IMG/VR virus record: IMGVR_UViG_3300017963_007646
Coordinates: 1 to 36,997 of that record
Direction: 5' to 3' (one strand)
DNA: 36,997 bases
DNA from: a virus
The notes below the pieces were generated by a model, which saw only the letters and a list, made by a program, of their open reading frames with translations, had not been told where the DNA came from and did not search any database. Positions within the stretch are counted from its first letter, which is position 1. Each line of letters opens with the position of its first letter. The translations under genes and the position numbers were made by a program. This document shows, one piece after another, positions 15,232-23,411 of this stretch.

Positions 15232-15696
15232 CTACAGGATTCCATTGGCCTCAAGATCCGCGTGAATCACCTGTACGCCCTCGGTCAGCTCCGCGATCGT
15301 CTTGGCGTCCGGGGTCTTGCCGGCGGTCTGTTCATAGACCGCGATTACATATTTCAGCGCCATATCGAGTTTGGAAAGTGATCCGGCCGCCGTGCCGTCG
15401 GGGATTTCTTTCTCGGCTTTCTTGACCGCGGCGATTATCGTCCCTTCGTATTTCTTCCATTCCGGCTTTGCCAGGTATAGCTTGCCGAGTCCGAAGGCCA
15501 GTAGCCCGCCGATCGCAGCGATCGCCGCGGGGCTGTTCGCCGCCTTCCACACGATATCCAGCGTCCCGCCGGACGATTGCCCGTCCGCCGGGGTCTCGCA
15601 GCCTGCCATCGCCAGCATGCCGCACACCGCCGCCACAAACAGCATCACCGCGAAAAAGCCCGCGAGTCTCTTTGTCCCTGCGCCTATGTTCATCAT
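15232..15696 (-). CDS. Lipoprotein with internal transmembrane helix
   Basis: A 154-residue protein from ATG 15696 (AAGGA nine bases upstream; a frame from 15834 is longer but lacks a site). The basic N-terminus precedes a hydrophobic stretch and lipobox MAGC (Cys33), so it is probably a lipoprotein. A second hydrophobic helix (AAIAAIGGLLAFGLGKLYL) lies at about residues 58-76 and suggests the mature part can also insert in the membrane. Residues 80-154 are amphipathic helices. It lies between the decoration gene and the other small membrane genes, forming a four-gene cluster that may be the lysis cassette. The family was not recognised. Confidence 0.65.
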   Translation of the reverse strand: MMNIGAGTKRLAGFFAVMLFVAAVCGMLAMAGCETPADGQSSGGTLDIVWKAANSPAAIAAIGGLLAFGLGKLYLAKPEWKKYEGTIIAAVKKAEKEIPDGTAAGSLSKLDMALKYVIAVYEQTAGKTPDAKTIAELTEGVQVIHADLEANGIL

Positions 15697-15793
15697 CGTT
15701 CGTTTTCCTTCATCTGGCGGCCTTGCCCGTATGGCTGGCCGATAGGTACGAGCGTGTGTTTCTTGCCATCCCTCAGCGGTCTCCCCGGCGGCG

Positions 15794-15814
15794 GGGCGGC
15801 CCATCGGGCCGCCC
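15794..15814. repeat. GC-rich hairpin between decoration and lipoprotein genes
   Basis: GGGCGGCCC (15794-15802) and GGGCCGCCC (15806-15814) form a perfect 9-bp stem with a 3-nt loop. No T-run follows on either strand, so it is more likely an mRNA processing or stability element than an intrinsic terminator. Confidence 0.5.
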
Positions 15815-15853
15815 TCACCGCCTGAGGCGAACACGAAGTCCTACAGGGACAGT

Positions 15854-16966
15854 CTACGGGAAGACAGTCTCGCCGGTGATCGACCCGGCGACGTCGTCCG
15901 TATCGAGTGCTGCAAACGTGCTTCCCGTCAGGCTGTGGCAGAAACCGCAGACGACGACCGTACTGGTCCCGCCCTCGGTGATGCCCTCGTGCAGGACGCC
16001 GCAGTTGAACAGCCGGATATCGGCCGTCACGTTCCCGCCGGCCATGATCCCGCCGTAAAAATTGACCCGGTCGGCGTAGAAACGGTCGCCGCCGTCGGCG
16101 CAATTCAGGTCTACGACGCCTTGGACGTCGCCGTTCCCGCCGTCCCAGTAGATCCGCACAGCGTTACTGGTGTCGCCATGCGTAACGTCGATGCTCAGGT
16201 CGCTCGCCGAGTCGGCCTCGAAACCGACGTCGTTGATGTAGACGTTGAGTTTTTTGGTCATGCCCGTATTGTCGAGCTGGATTCCGTCCTTGCCGGCCTC
16301 GTCGTGGTCGAACTGCATCCCGGAGAGCCACAGCTCGAAAGTACTGGTCTGCACGCCCGGTGCGACCGTCAGTATCCGGTCCTCACCGGCCGCGACGCCG
16401 ATCGTCGTCTTCCACTGCTCGCCGGCGACGCCGATCAGCTTGACGCCGCTGATCAGAGGCCAAGTCATTTCCTCCGCCTCGACATAGTTGCCCGGCAGCA
16501 CGTAAATCGTCTTCCGCGCCGACGTCACAGCAGCCAGGGCCGCCGTAATCGTCGCCAGCGGCGTCAGGAATGAGCCGTCGTTGCTGTCGTCGCCGTTCGG
16601 GCTTACCCACATCGAGCCCGCAACGTCGCCCGGGATTCCGCCGTTCAGCAGCACAGTCGACGTCGTCTGGCCGTTGGTCTTGATCTTGGTGGCCACGCCG
16701 ATCGCCCTGCCGGCCTGCATCGTAGACGTCAGCTTCTTGGTGGAGCTGTTCCAATACAGGGTGGCCCCGGGCGACCATGTATCGGTCGTGGTAGCCGCCA
16801 GCTCGTGCTCGCCGCCGTCGCTCAGTATGCCCCAGGCCAGGCTGGCGATATCGACCGCCGCTATGCCGTAGATGGCCGCCAGTGCCACTACATCTCCGCT
16901 GGCCACTGCCGCGCCGGTGTCGTTGTACCACCGGATGCTCTTGCCTTCGCTTCTAAAGGTTCTCAT
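15854..16966 (-). CDS. Capsid decoration protein (DUF2190) fused to a beta-helix
   Basis: A 370-residue protein from ATG 16966, with GGGAG seven bases upstream. Residues about 1-115 match the DUF2190 capsid-cement pattern (IRWYNDTGAAVASGDVVAL, ..YGIAAVDI.., ..GATLYWNSSTKKLT..) usually found as small proteins next to the major capsid gene, as here. After residue ~115 comes a region characteristic of right-handed parallel beta-helices with a DUF1565-like opening (WVSPNGDDSNDGS...PLATITAAL), then repeated short strands with Asp/Asn/Gly turns to the C-terminus. The extension would project from the capsid surface. The standard family is about 110 residues, so this fusion is long. Confidence 0.75.
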   Translation of the reverse strand: MRTFRSEGKSIRWYNDTGAAVASGDVVALAAIYGIAAVDIASLAWGILSDGGEHELAATTTDTWSPGATLYWNSSTKKLTSTMQAGRAIGVATKIKTNGQTTSTVLLNGGIPGDVAGSMWVSPNGDDSNDGSFLTPLATITAALAAVTSARKTIYVLPGNYVEAEEMTWPLISGVKLIGVAGEQWKTTIGVAAGEDRILTVAPGVQTSTFELWLSGMQFDHDEAGKDGIQLDNTGMTKKLNVYINDVGFEADSASDLSIDVTHGDTSNAVRIYWDGGNGDVQGVVDLNCADGGDRFYADRVNFYGGIMAGGNVTADIRLFNCGVLHEGITEGGTSTVVVCGFCHSLTGSTFAALDTDDVAGSITGETVFP

Positions 16967-17070
16967 TTCAGTTCTCCCGGCCCGCTGGTTTGCCCGGCCG
17001 GGCCTGCCGGGTCCGCCGCATTGGCGGGTCGTCTCGTTCACGCGGACGCGCGGACGCAGTCGTGTTCAAT

Positions 17071-17105
17071 CCTGCCCGCCCGGCATTGCGACCCGGACGG
17101 GCAGG
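17071..17105. repeat. Strong intercistronic hairpin after the capsid gene
   Basis: CCTGCCCGCCCGG (17071-17083) and CCGGACGGGCAGG (17093-17105) form a 13-bp stem with one G-T wobble and a 9-nt loop. It lies 15 nt downstream of the capsid stop codon. No T-run follows on the - strand. Confidence 0.65.
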
Positions 17106-17119
17106 GCTTAAAAGTGCGT

Positions 17120-19549
17120 CTAGCTGCCGGGGTTGTAGTACAGCCCGCGGTAGTTGTCGGCCTTGAAGCCGGCCTTGTGCTCGCAGACGGCCTTCAGGTC
17201 GCCGGTGTTGAAATCCACCTCGCTGCGGATGATCGGCACCTCTTCGCCCTCGAGGAAACCGATCTGGACGCCGCCGCCGGGCCCGTTGGGGTCGGCCGCC
17301 AGGAACCAGCCGTCCGTGATGCTGGCATCGTCGAGATACGGGTTGCCCACGACCTGGGCGAAGTTCCGCAGCGGGTTGGGCACCCTCTGGGTGGCCGCCG
17401 GGTCGAACTCGCTGGCCACCAGGGCCCGCGTCGCATCCTCAAGCGCCACAGGCGTGAGGATCGTCCTGGGCCGCAGGTTCAGGATCGCCGGCCCGTTGTC
17501 GCCGTCCTCGGCCGTCCTCAGGCCCTTCTGGCTCCGCATGGCGGTCTTGGCCGCCGAAAGCGTTGCCACCGATGGGGCCCCGAGGTCGCCGCCGCTGGCC
17601 AGGTTGGCATGTTCTGTCGAGAACAGGGCGTATGTATCGGCCAGTGCCGCGTTGGCCACCAGGATCGCCGTCGAGCCGCGGTCCAGCAGCCTTACAGTCG
17701 CCGAGGCGAAGCCCCGGATCTGCCGGGCGAACACGCCGAACGTGTCGTTCCGCATGGCCTGCATCGTGAACCGCATGCCGCGGCTGAAGTTGTAGACGCG
17801 CATCTGCTCGCGGCCGTCCTTGACGGTGGCATATCGCACGTCCTGTCCCTCTTCGCGGAGCAGCAGGTCCGGGACCTCGCTGACCGTGATAAGGTCCATG
17901 TTGCGGAAGTCCGGCAGCACCACCCGTCCGCACCAGCTCGGCCACACGGCCTCCTGCTCGGCGTCTGCGTACAGCGCGCGGATGGTCTTCCGCATCGCAT
18001 CGCCCAGGATGTACGGGAAGTCGCTGGTCGACATCGCCAGCGCCACCTGCCCGCCGCAGCGGTCGGCCAGCGCCCTGGGGTTCAGCGCCAGTTCGAGGAT
18101 CTGCCCCTCGCCCAGCAGGTTCACGTCGGCCACGCCGGCCTGGCTGAGGAGTATGGTCGCCATCCGCACCATCGACAGGTGCGAATACCTCACGGCCTCG
18201 GCGTGCGGCTCGCGCCTGGTCAGCCCGGTTGCGGTCCGCACGGCCCTGCCGTGGTGGTCCACCTGATAGAGCGGCACGTCCGCCCGCAGGCATATGGCGT
18301 CGCTCATCGCCTCGCGGAGCACGCCGGTCGAGCGGTCCTGCCCGACCTGAATGCTTCCTACGCCGGCCGCCAGCGGCTGCATCGTCTGCGACAGGTCTAC
18401 AAGCCTCTGCGCCTCGGCGATGCTCACGCCGCGTTCGGCAAGGCCCTGCGCCCACGTCTCCGGCAGGTTGTTCGCCTTGGCCAGCGCGATGATCCCGTCT
18501 CGGCGGGTCTTGTCGGCCGCCAGGGCCTCGGCGCTGATCTGCCGCCGCTGCTCGTCGCTGATCTGGCCTGCGGCCGGCGGCTGCTGTCCACCCAGGGCTT
18601 GTCCGGTCCCGGCCGCCAGCCCGGTCTGCCCCTCAGCGGGCGTCTGTCCGCCAGCCGGCGGCGACGTTCCGCCTGCATCCTTGGCGGGATCCTTCTTGCC
18701 GCTCGATGCCAGGGAATCGGCAAACTCCTTCTGGCTGCCCGTTCGGGTCTTCCAGAAGGCGACGGCCTCTTGTTCGGTCGCTCCGGCCTTCAGGCCGATC
18801 GATTCCAGGTACCTTCTAAGTGTCTCGTTCATGGCTGATTCTCCACTATGCTCCGGCCCGCCGGTTTCTCCGCCCGCGCCGTCGCCGGTCTTGTTGGTGT
18901 TGTCATGTCCTTTGCCGGCCAGCAGCCCGCTGGGGTTGCCGCCGGGGTCGCCCACAAAATCCACCGAGGTCACCGCCAGGAGGCGGCCCAGCGGCGGCTG
19001 GTTTTCCTGCACGACGAATTCCCCTCTGATGAAGCGGATGCTGATGCCTATGGCCGCGGGGTCGCGTTTGGCGATCCTCAGCAGATACGTCCCCACTGTC
19101 CCCTGCGGCCCGGCGTTGGCGTATTCGCCGATATGTATGTCACCGCGGACCTGGTTGCCCACGATTCGGGCGTTTCGGCACCGGCCCACCAGGTAGAATA
19201 TCCCGTCTGTCAGCCCGTCCCACGGCCCATCGGCCAGTTCCGGGTGGCTTATCCGGCTCTTAGCGCCGCCGGGTCTGGCGTTGATTGAATCCGCCGCCTG
19301 CTGGAGCATGATGGTGTCGATCTCGAAGGGTTCCCCGATCGCCGGGTACGCCATCCCGGCCGTGAGGATCGCCACGTCCCTGATCGCCCCGCCGCCGAGT
19401 GCCCCACCGCTCTCCTCGACCGTCAGCCCCCCCGTCTCCGCCTGTGCCTGCAGGAGGAATATCTCATTTCTCTCGCGGGTCGCAGTTGCGCCCGCCAGCG
19501 ATTGCTGTCTTCCGTCCGTCTGTCGTTTTCGCCGTCGTCTGTTGCTCAC
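17120..19549 (-). CDS. Fused prohead protease, scaffold and major capsid protein
   Basis: An 809-residue protein from GTG 19549 (GGGAGG six bases upstream; 4-nt overlap with the portal gene). Residues about 30-200 look like a serine prohead protease: His102 in SRISHPE and Ser170 in AIGISIRF are the likely catalytic pair. Residues ~240-400 are helical with a Gly/Pro/Gln-rich stretch, typical of an assembly scaffold. Residues ~420-809 resemble Mu gpT-type major capsid proteins (SDAICLR..., ILELALNPRALADRC..., FSRGMRF...). An internal ATG at 18832 with GGAG eight bases upstream could produce the scaffold-capsid part alone (570 residues). Protease and capsid are usually separate genes in lambda-like phages. 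Confidence 0.88.
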   Translation of the reverse strand: MSNRRRRKRQTDGRQQSLAGATATRERNEIFLLQAQAETGGLTVEESGGALGGGAIRDVAILTAGMAYPAIGEPFEIDTIMLQQAADSINARPGGAKSRISHPELADGPWDGLTDGIFYLVGRCRNARIVGNQVRGDIHIGEYANAGPQGTVGTYLLRIAKRDPAAIGISIRFIRGEFVVQENQPPLGRLLAVTSVDFVGDPGGNPSGLLAGKGHDNTNKTGDGAGGETGGPEHSGESAMNETLRRYLESIGLKAGATEQEAVAFWKTRTGSQKEFADSLASSGKKDPAKDAGGTSPPAGGQTPAEGQTGLAAGTGQALGGQQPPAAGQISDEQRRQISAEALAADKTRRDGIIALAKANNLPETWAQGLAERGVSIAEAQRLVDLSQTMQPLAAGVGSIQVGQDRSTGVLREAMSDAICLRADVPLYQVDHHGRAVRTATGLTRREPHAEAVRYSHLSMVRMATILLSQAGVADVNLLGEGQILELALNPRALADRCGGQVALAMSTSDFPYILGDAMRKTIRALYADAEQEAVWPSWCGRVVLPDFRNMDLITVSEVPDLLLREEGQDVRYATVKDGREQMRVYNFSRGMRFTMQAMRNDTFGVFARQIRGFASATVRLLDRGSTAILVANAALADTYALFSTEHANLASGGDLGAPSVATLSAAKTAMRSQKGLRTAEDGDNGPAILNLRPRTILTPVALEDATRALVASEFDPAATQRVPNPLRNFAQVVGNPYLDDASITDGWFLAADPNGPGGGVQIGFLEGEEVPIIRSEVDFNTGDLKAVCEHKAGFKADNYRGLYYNPGS
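18830..18844 (-). promoter_or_regulatory. Internal ribosome binding site and start in the capsid ORF
   Basis: GGAG (18844-18841) is followed eight bases later by an in-frame ATG (18832-18830). It falls at the boundary between protease and scaffold regions, at the same place in architecture as the nested Nu3 start inside lambda gene C. Confidence 0.55.
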
Positions 19550-21339
19550 CTGCCGCCTCCCGCTGCCGCGCCCGCAAGGTGCCCGCGGTGCGACGACCCA
19601 TTGCCGCCGTCGTCCATGAGGGCCTTCAGTATTGCCTGGCTGGCGTACAGCCCAGCCAGCCCGCCGTTTCCATCCCCGTTGTCGTTGCCGCCATTGCCGT
19701 CGCCGCTGCCGTCGGGCCTCATGCCAGCCTTGGGCCTGTTCGCCGCCCCCGTGCCCATGAATTTATCCACCACGTCGGCCAGTCCGTATTCCTCGGCGAG
19801 ATGGCGGAACTCCTGCCATTCGGCCAGCACGTCCCGGACGTCCTTGCCCTGCTCGTTGTAGTATTCCTGCGGCGAACCCCGCAGGCTCCGGAACCTCATA
19901 TCCCACGCCGCTTGGTCCTTGATCTCGTCGATCGAGTACTTTGGCGGTCCCTGCCAGTTGGTCGTGAGGTATGCCGCCCGCCATCGCGCCTGCTCGTAGA
20001 AGCCCGTCGCCGAGAGTCTCCCCTCTCGGATCGCCAGTTCGACAAACCGCCTTCGGATATTTCGCAGGGCCTTTTGTATGAACAGCAGGTCCTGTATCCA
20101 GTCGATCTCCGCCCATATGTCCAGTTTTGCCTGACGTTGCGATGAGAAGTTCCCATCGGCATACCAGCGGACCACCGTCGCCAGGTCCAGCCCGGTCCCG
20201 GCGGCTATGCCCTTGAGGTGCTCGGCCACAAACGGCGGGTACATCGTGTCCGGCGTCGCCGGCGTGGGAAAGTTTGGCTTCATCCCGGGCTTCAGCACCG
20301 GGAAGACCCCCGGTGTAAGGTTCAATCGGACCACGCCGTCATCTTCGCTGGTCGTCGTCGCCGGCGGCTGGGCCCCGAGCGCCTTGGCCACCGCGCTCGG
20401 CAGTTGTGCCGGCGCCGGGCCCGATTGCTCGATGAAACCCGGGTACGCCGCCCGCGTCCTGGCCTGGAGCATGGTATAGCTCTCATACATCGCGAGCTGC
20501 CGGACCCTGGGCATGACCGGCCGCATCCAGGGCGTCCCCAGCCTCTGGCGGACGCGGTCCTGGCGGTACAGGTGGTTGCATCTTTCGGCCGCCACCCGCT
20601 GGCTCTTGCTGGCATATTCCTCGAGGGGATGGGCCGCGGTGTACAGGTGGTAGGCCAGCGGCTGGTTCTGCGGCCCCACTTCCACCCCGCCCCGGACCGC
20701 CCTGCCGTCGTAGGTCGCTATCAGCGCGTCCCGCTGCTCGTACTCCACTTCCTGCAGTTTCAGCCCCAGCCCGTCGGCCGTCGGGACGTAGTTCTCAACT
20801 ATGAACACCCCGCCGGCGGCGAAAAGCTCGTTCATCCAAAGCCGCTGTTTTTCAGCCAGCGTCTTGGTCTCTTCCGCGTCGCACAGCCGCGGGTCCAGGC
20901 AGTACTCGTTCCATATCGCATCTAGGCTGGCGTTGAAGCTCTTGAGCATCTCTCCGGTGTCGGGGTGCCTTGCCGCCGAGCGGGCCGTGATCCCGCCTCC
21001 CACGACGTATCTGCCGTAGGCCCCCTGGGCGCTGGCGGCGTAGCCGTCGTTGGCGATCATCATCCGGCTTCGGGCCACCATGGTGTCCAGCTCGTACAGT
21101 ATCGCCTGGTCCGCCGAGCTCAGCGACGCCCGCCAGTCGGCCGTCGTCGCGTCCCGCCTGGCCGCGTCGTTATAGATCCCCACGCTCCCCCACTGCCGTC
21201 CGGTGTAGCCCGCCGCGATCCCGCCGGCCAGGCTGCCGATCATCTGGCCCACCAGCCCGCCGGCCCCCGTCAGCGCCCTTGTCGGCGCCGTCAGGATGGC
21301 CCTGGCGGCCCTGGCCGCTTTGTTCGCTTTTGCGCTCAT
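19546..21339 (-). CDS. Portal protein (lambda gpB family)
   Basis: A 597-residue protein. The region after about residue 60 (SVGIYNDAARRDATTADWRASLSSADQAILYELDTMVARSRMMIANDGYAASA) and later QVEYEQRDALI, GGVEVGPQNQPLAYHLY and HLYRQDRVRQRLGTPWMRPV match the phage portal_2 (lambda gpB) group. The stretch VRWYADGNFSSQRQAKLDIWAEI and the C-terminal lid (AAWDMRFRSLRGSPQEYYNEQGKDV) are also typical. It would form the dodecameric vertex ring through which DNA enters. It overlaps gpW by 4 nt and the capsid ORF by 4 nt. The last ~60 residues are Asn/Gly/Asp-rich and probably flexible. Confidence 0.92.
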   Translation of the reverse strand: MSAKANKAARAARAILTAPTRALTGAGGLVGQMIGSLAGGIAAGYTGRQWGSVGIYNDAARRDATTADWRASLSSADQAILYELDTMVARSRMMIANDGYAASAQGAYGRYVVGGGITARSAARHPDTGEMLKSFNASLDAIWNEYCLDPRLCDAEETKTLAEKQRLWMNELFAAGGVFIVENYVPTADGLGLKLQEVEYEQRDALIATYDGRAVRGGVEVGPQNQPLAYHLYTAAHPLEEYASKSQRVAAERCNHLYRQDRVRQRLGTPWMRPVMPRVRQLAMYESYTMLQARTRAAYPGFIEQSGPAPAQLPSAVAKALGAQPPATTTSEDDGVVRLNLTPGVFPVLKPGMKPNFPTPATPDTMYPPFVAEHLKGIAAGTGLDLATVVRWYADGNFSSQRQAKLDIWAEIDWIQDLLFIQKALRNIRRRFVELAIREGRLSATGFYEQARWRAAYLTTNWQGPPKYSIDEIKDQAAWDMRFRSLRGSPQEYYNEQGKDVRDVLAEWQEFRHLAEEYGLADVVDKFMGTGAANRPKAGMRPDGSGDGNGGNDNGDGNGGLAGLYASQAILKALMDDGGNGSSHRGHLAGAAAGGGR

Positions 21340-21602
21340 TGGGGCTCCTGGAATTGCACCACGGGGGCATAGCTGCCGGCGTCGGTTGCCGCGGCGGTAT
21401 CTTCGGCGGCCAGGTCCATGAATGTTCGCAGCGCTGCCCGCAGCTGCCCCATGTCGGCCATCGTGTAGGATCGCCCCGCCACGGTGACTGTTGCCTCGGG
21501 CGAGCTGGCGAGCTCGGCGATGGCGCTGCGGATGAGCTTGACCATCTGGGCGTTTGTATAGTCCGGCAGTGCGTCGATTTCGTCGGGCGTCAGCGGCGTC
21601 AT
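21336..21602 (-). CDS. gpW-like head-tail connector protein
   Basis: An 88-residue protein starting at ATG 21602. Small size, helix-strand-helix layout (NAQMVKLIRSAIAELASSPEATVTVAGRSYTMADMGQLRAALRTFMDL) and position directly before the portal match the lambda W group, which joins head and tail at the completed portal. The family keeps the strand pattern vtvaGrsyt followed by a helix with a Leu-rich face, both present here. Stop and portal start overlap (ATGA). Confidence 0.7.
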   Translation of the reverse strand: MTPLTPDEIDALPDYTNAQMVKLIRSAIAELASSPEATVTVAGRSYTMADMGQLRAALRTFMDLAAEDTAAATDAGSYAPVVQFQEPQ

Positions 21603-21704
21603 TGCATGGTCTGCCTCTGTGACGTTCGTGAGTGTTGCGGCCGTCGAGCGGCCTCTTGCCCCCGCATCTTCCCTTTGTCCCCGCCGTCTACGCTAGGGGG
21701 TCAC

Positions 21705-21719
21705 TGCAACGCCGTTGCA
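21705..21719. repeat. 15-bp palindrome downstream of the ParB-remnant gene
   Basis: TGCAACG-C-CGTTGCA is a perfect 7-bp inverted repeat around one base, in the gap between the gpW-like and ParB-domain genes. It could be a protein binding site. Confidence 0.4.
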
Positions 21720-21726
21720 TGAATTT

Positions 21727-22203
21727 TCAACGGGCTTTTTCCGCCCATCGGCCGCAAGATTCTTCCGCCGGCGGCGTAAGCTCCCGCCAGTCGCACCCTT
21801 CGCCGTGGGCCAATTCCGCCCATCTCCGGCGGATCACGTCCGCATAGCATCCGTCCAATTCCATCACTCGCCCGCAGCGCCCCGTCCGGTTGTCAGCGAT
21901 CGCATAGGCCCGAAGCGCCGACGCCTTAAGGTTGCTCCGTACGGCGGCGATCGTCGACCATCCCAGTCGCCTGGCCGCCGCCAGGACGCCGTTTCCGGCG
22001 ATCGCGAATCCGTCGGCCGACGCGACGATCGGTTTCTGCTGCCCGAACCATCGAAGGCTGGCCTCGATCGCCTCTAGGTTGCGGTCCGGATGGACGCGTG
22101 CGTTTTGTGGATCATCCCTTATCGCCGCGATCGGCACGGCCAGGTCGGCCAGCGCCGGGGCGATGCGGTTCAAGTCCGCCGCGGACCTTCGCCGATTCTT
22201 CAT
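21727..22203 (-). CDS. ParB-domain protein with an internal methyltransferase deletion
   Basis: A 158-residue protein. Residues 20-107 are a ParB/Srx N-terminal domain (VPIAAIRDDPQNARVHPDRNLEAIEASLRWFG, NGVLAAARRLGW, RAYAIADNRT). Directly after ADNRT comes GRCGRVMELDGCYADVIRRRW and then GEGCDWRELTP, which is the C-terminal tail of ParB-DNA methyltransferase fusions. The central methyltransferase domain, with its catalytic DPPY and SAM-binding motifs, is absent. The junction is in frame near residue 107-108. The protein thus looks like an in-frame internal deletion of a ParB-methyltransferase. It may still act as a DNA- or nucleotide-binding domain. Confidence 0.75.
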   Translation of the reverse strand: MKNRRRSAADLNRIAPALADLAVPIAAIRDDPQNARVHPDRNLEAIEASLRWFGQQKPIVASADGFAIAGNGVLAAARRLGWSTIAAVRSNLKASALRAYAIADNRTGRCGRVMELDGCYADVIRRRWAELAHGEGCDWRELTPPAEESCGRWAEKAR

Positions 22204-22363
22204 GGGTGCGATTCATTCCCTGATCGCCCTCGTCCATCCTGCCCGCTGGCAGGTCTTGCGAGCATGCCGGGCGTGTAAAATACCGCGGATCTTCCGCCAA
22301 GAAATCTCCGCGGCGTTGCCGGTCAGCGTGATCGCCGCCGGCCGCGCCTGGCTTCCTGTTCTG

Positions 22364-23053
22364 TTATTTTCCTGGCATCCGCAGCCGCCGTTTGATCTCG
22401 GCCACCACGCGATCGGGATCGTTGCCGACCTTGCCCTCGATGGCCGACATCCACCGATCGTACTCCGCCCGCGGCGTCTGGAACTTCAGGTGCCCGATCA
22501 GAAACAGCACCGTCCGCTCCCCTCTCTTCCGGCCGTCGGCCCCCGCGCCGTCAACCACTCGCCCCCCCGGCTCATCCACCGAATCGATCAGGTCCTGCAG
22601 TTCCTCATCGGTGAATCCCGCCGCCAGGATGTCGTACTCGGCCTCCTCGAGTTCCTGCAGTTGGGCCGCCAGCAGCTCCGCGTCGAACTCACTCAGGTCC
22701 GTCGTCCTGTTGTCGGCGATCGCATACGCCTTCGCGTCGTCGCCGCCAAGTGTGGAAGCTGCCGCGGCGATGTGTTTCCACCCCATCGCCTTGGCCGCCG
22801 CCAGTATCCCGTTGCCCTTGATCACGACCCTGCGGCGTCTACCGGCGATCGGCCGCGTCACGTAGATCACCGGCGCCTGCTGCCCGAACCGCTCCAGGCT
22901 CGCCCGGATGGCATCCATATTCCGCTCACCGTGCAGCCTGGCGTTGCCGTCATCGGCCTCCAGTTCACCGATTTCTATCGCCAGGGATCGCAGGCCCGCG
23001 CTGATATGGGCCAGCTTTTCGCCCTTCGTGTTTGTCCGCTTCGCATCGCTCAT
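22364..23053 (-). CDS. ParB-domain protein with a distinct C-terminal domain
   Basis: A 229-residue protein from ATG 23053, with AAAGGAC six bases upstream. Residues about 20-125 are a ParB/Srx N-terminal domain closely related to the next gene (RASLERFGQQAPVIYV; NGILAAAKAMGWKHIAAAA; KAYAIADNRTTDLSEFD). After an acidic segment (DEELQDLIDSVDEPGG), residues ~165-229 are a compact alpha/beta part (RTVLFLIGHLKFQTPRAEYDRWMSAIE). It lacks methyltransferase motifs. ParB-domain genes near the terminase are known in several phages. A role in packaging or DNA modification is not proven. Confidence 0.78.
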   Translation of the reverse strand: MSDAKRTNTKGEKLAHISAGLRSLAIEIGELEADDGNARLHGERNMDAIRASLERFGQQAPVIYVTRPIAGRRRRVVIKGNGILAAAKAMGWKHIAAAASTLGGDDAKAYAIADNRTTDLSEFDAELLAAQLQELEEAEYDILAAGFTDEELQDLIDSVDEPGGRVVDGAGADGRKRGERTVLFLIGHLKFQTPRAEYDRWMSAIEGKVGNDPDRVVAEIKRRLRMPGK

Positions 23054-23147
23054 CTGTCGTCCTTTCCGGCCCGCCCCAGCGGGCCCTTCCCGCACATCTT
23101 GGTCCGCAGGCCTCCGCCCGGCCGTAGCCGGACATCGGCCAGCCGGA

Positions 23148-23411
23148 TCAAGCCTCGGTCTTTTCCGTAACGATCGGCGTCACCTGGTCGCACCGCCCGC
23201 ATGCCCGGCACTTGATGTACCGCGTTCGTCCCTTCGTTCTTTCTATGTTGTAGACGGTCCATGCCCCCAGCGTCGCGCAGCCGGCGCACCGCTTGCCGGC
23301 CAGAAGCTCACTCAGCGCCGCCCGCTCCAGCCGCCTGCGCCGCTCGCTCTCGAAACCCTTCTTCGGCGCGGCCGATCCGCCCGTCTTTCCTGCATCTATA
23401 TTGGCGTCCAT
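23148..23411 (-). CDS. Small zinc-ribbon protein
   Basis: An 87-residue protein with AAAGGT eight bases before ATG 23411. A basic helix (KKGFESERRRRLERAALSELLAGK) is followed by a zinc ribbon with Cys pairs (CAGC...CRACGRC) around residues 42-72. It sits between TerL and the two ParB-domain genes. Small zinc ribbons in phage packaging modules may bind DNA or contact the terminase, but nothing specific can be said. Confidence 0.72.
   Translation of the reverse strand: MDANIDAGKTGGSAAPKKGFESERRRRLERAALSELLAGKRCAGCATLGAWTVYNIERTKGRTRYIKCRACGRCDQVTPIVTEKTEA

Noticed and set aside
15794-15814. GC hairpin considered as intrinsic terminator
   Set aside because: No T-run follows on either strand.
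16805-18838. Long + strand open frame (677 codons)
   Set aside because: It is antisense to the capsid and decoration genes, rich in the Arg/Gly/Pro typical of shadow frames in GC-rich DNA, and has no recognisable domain.
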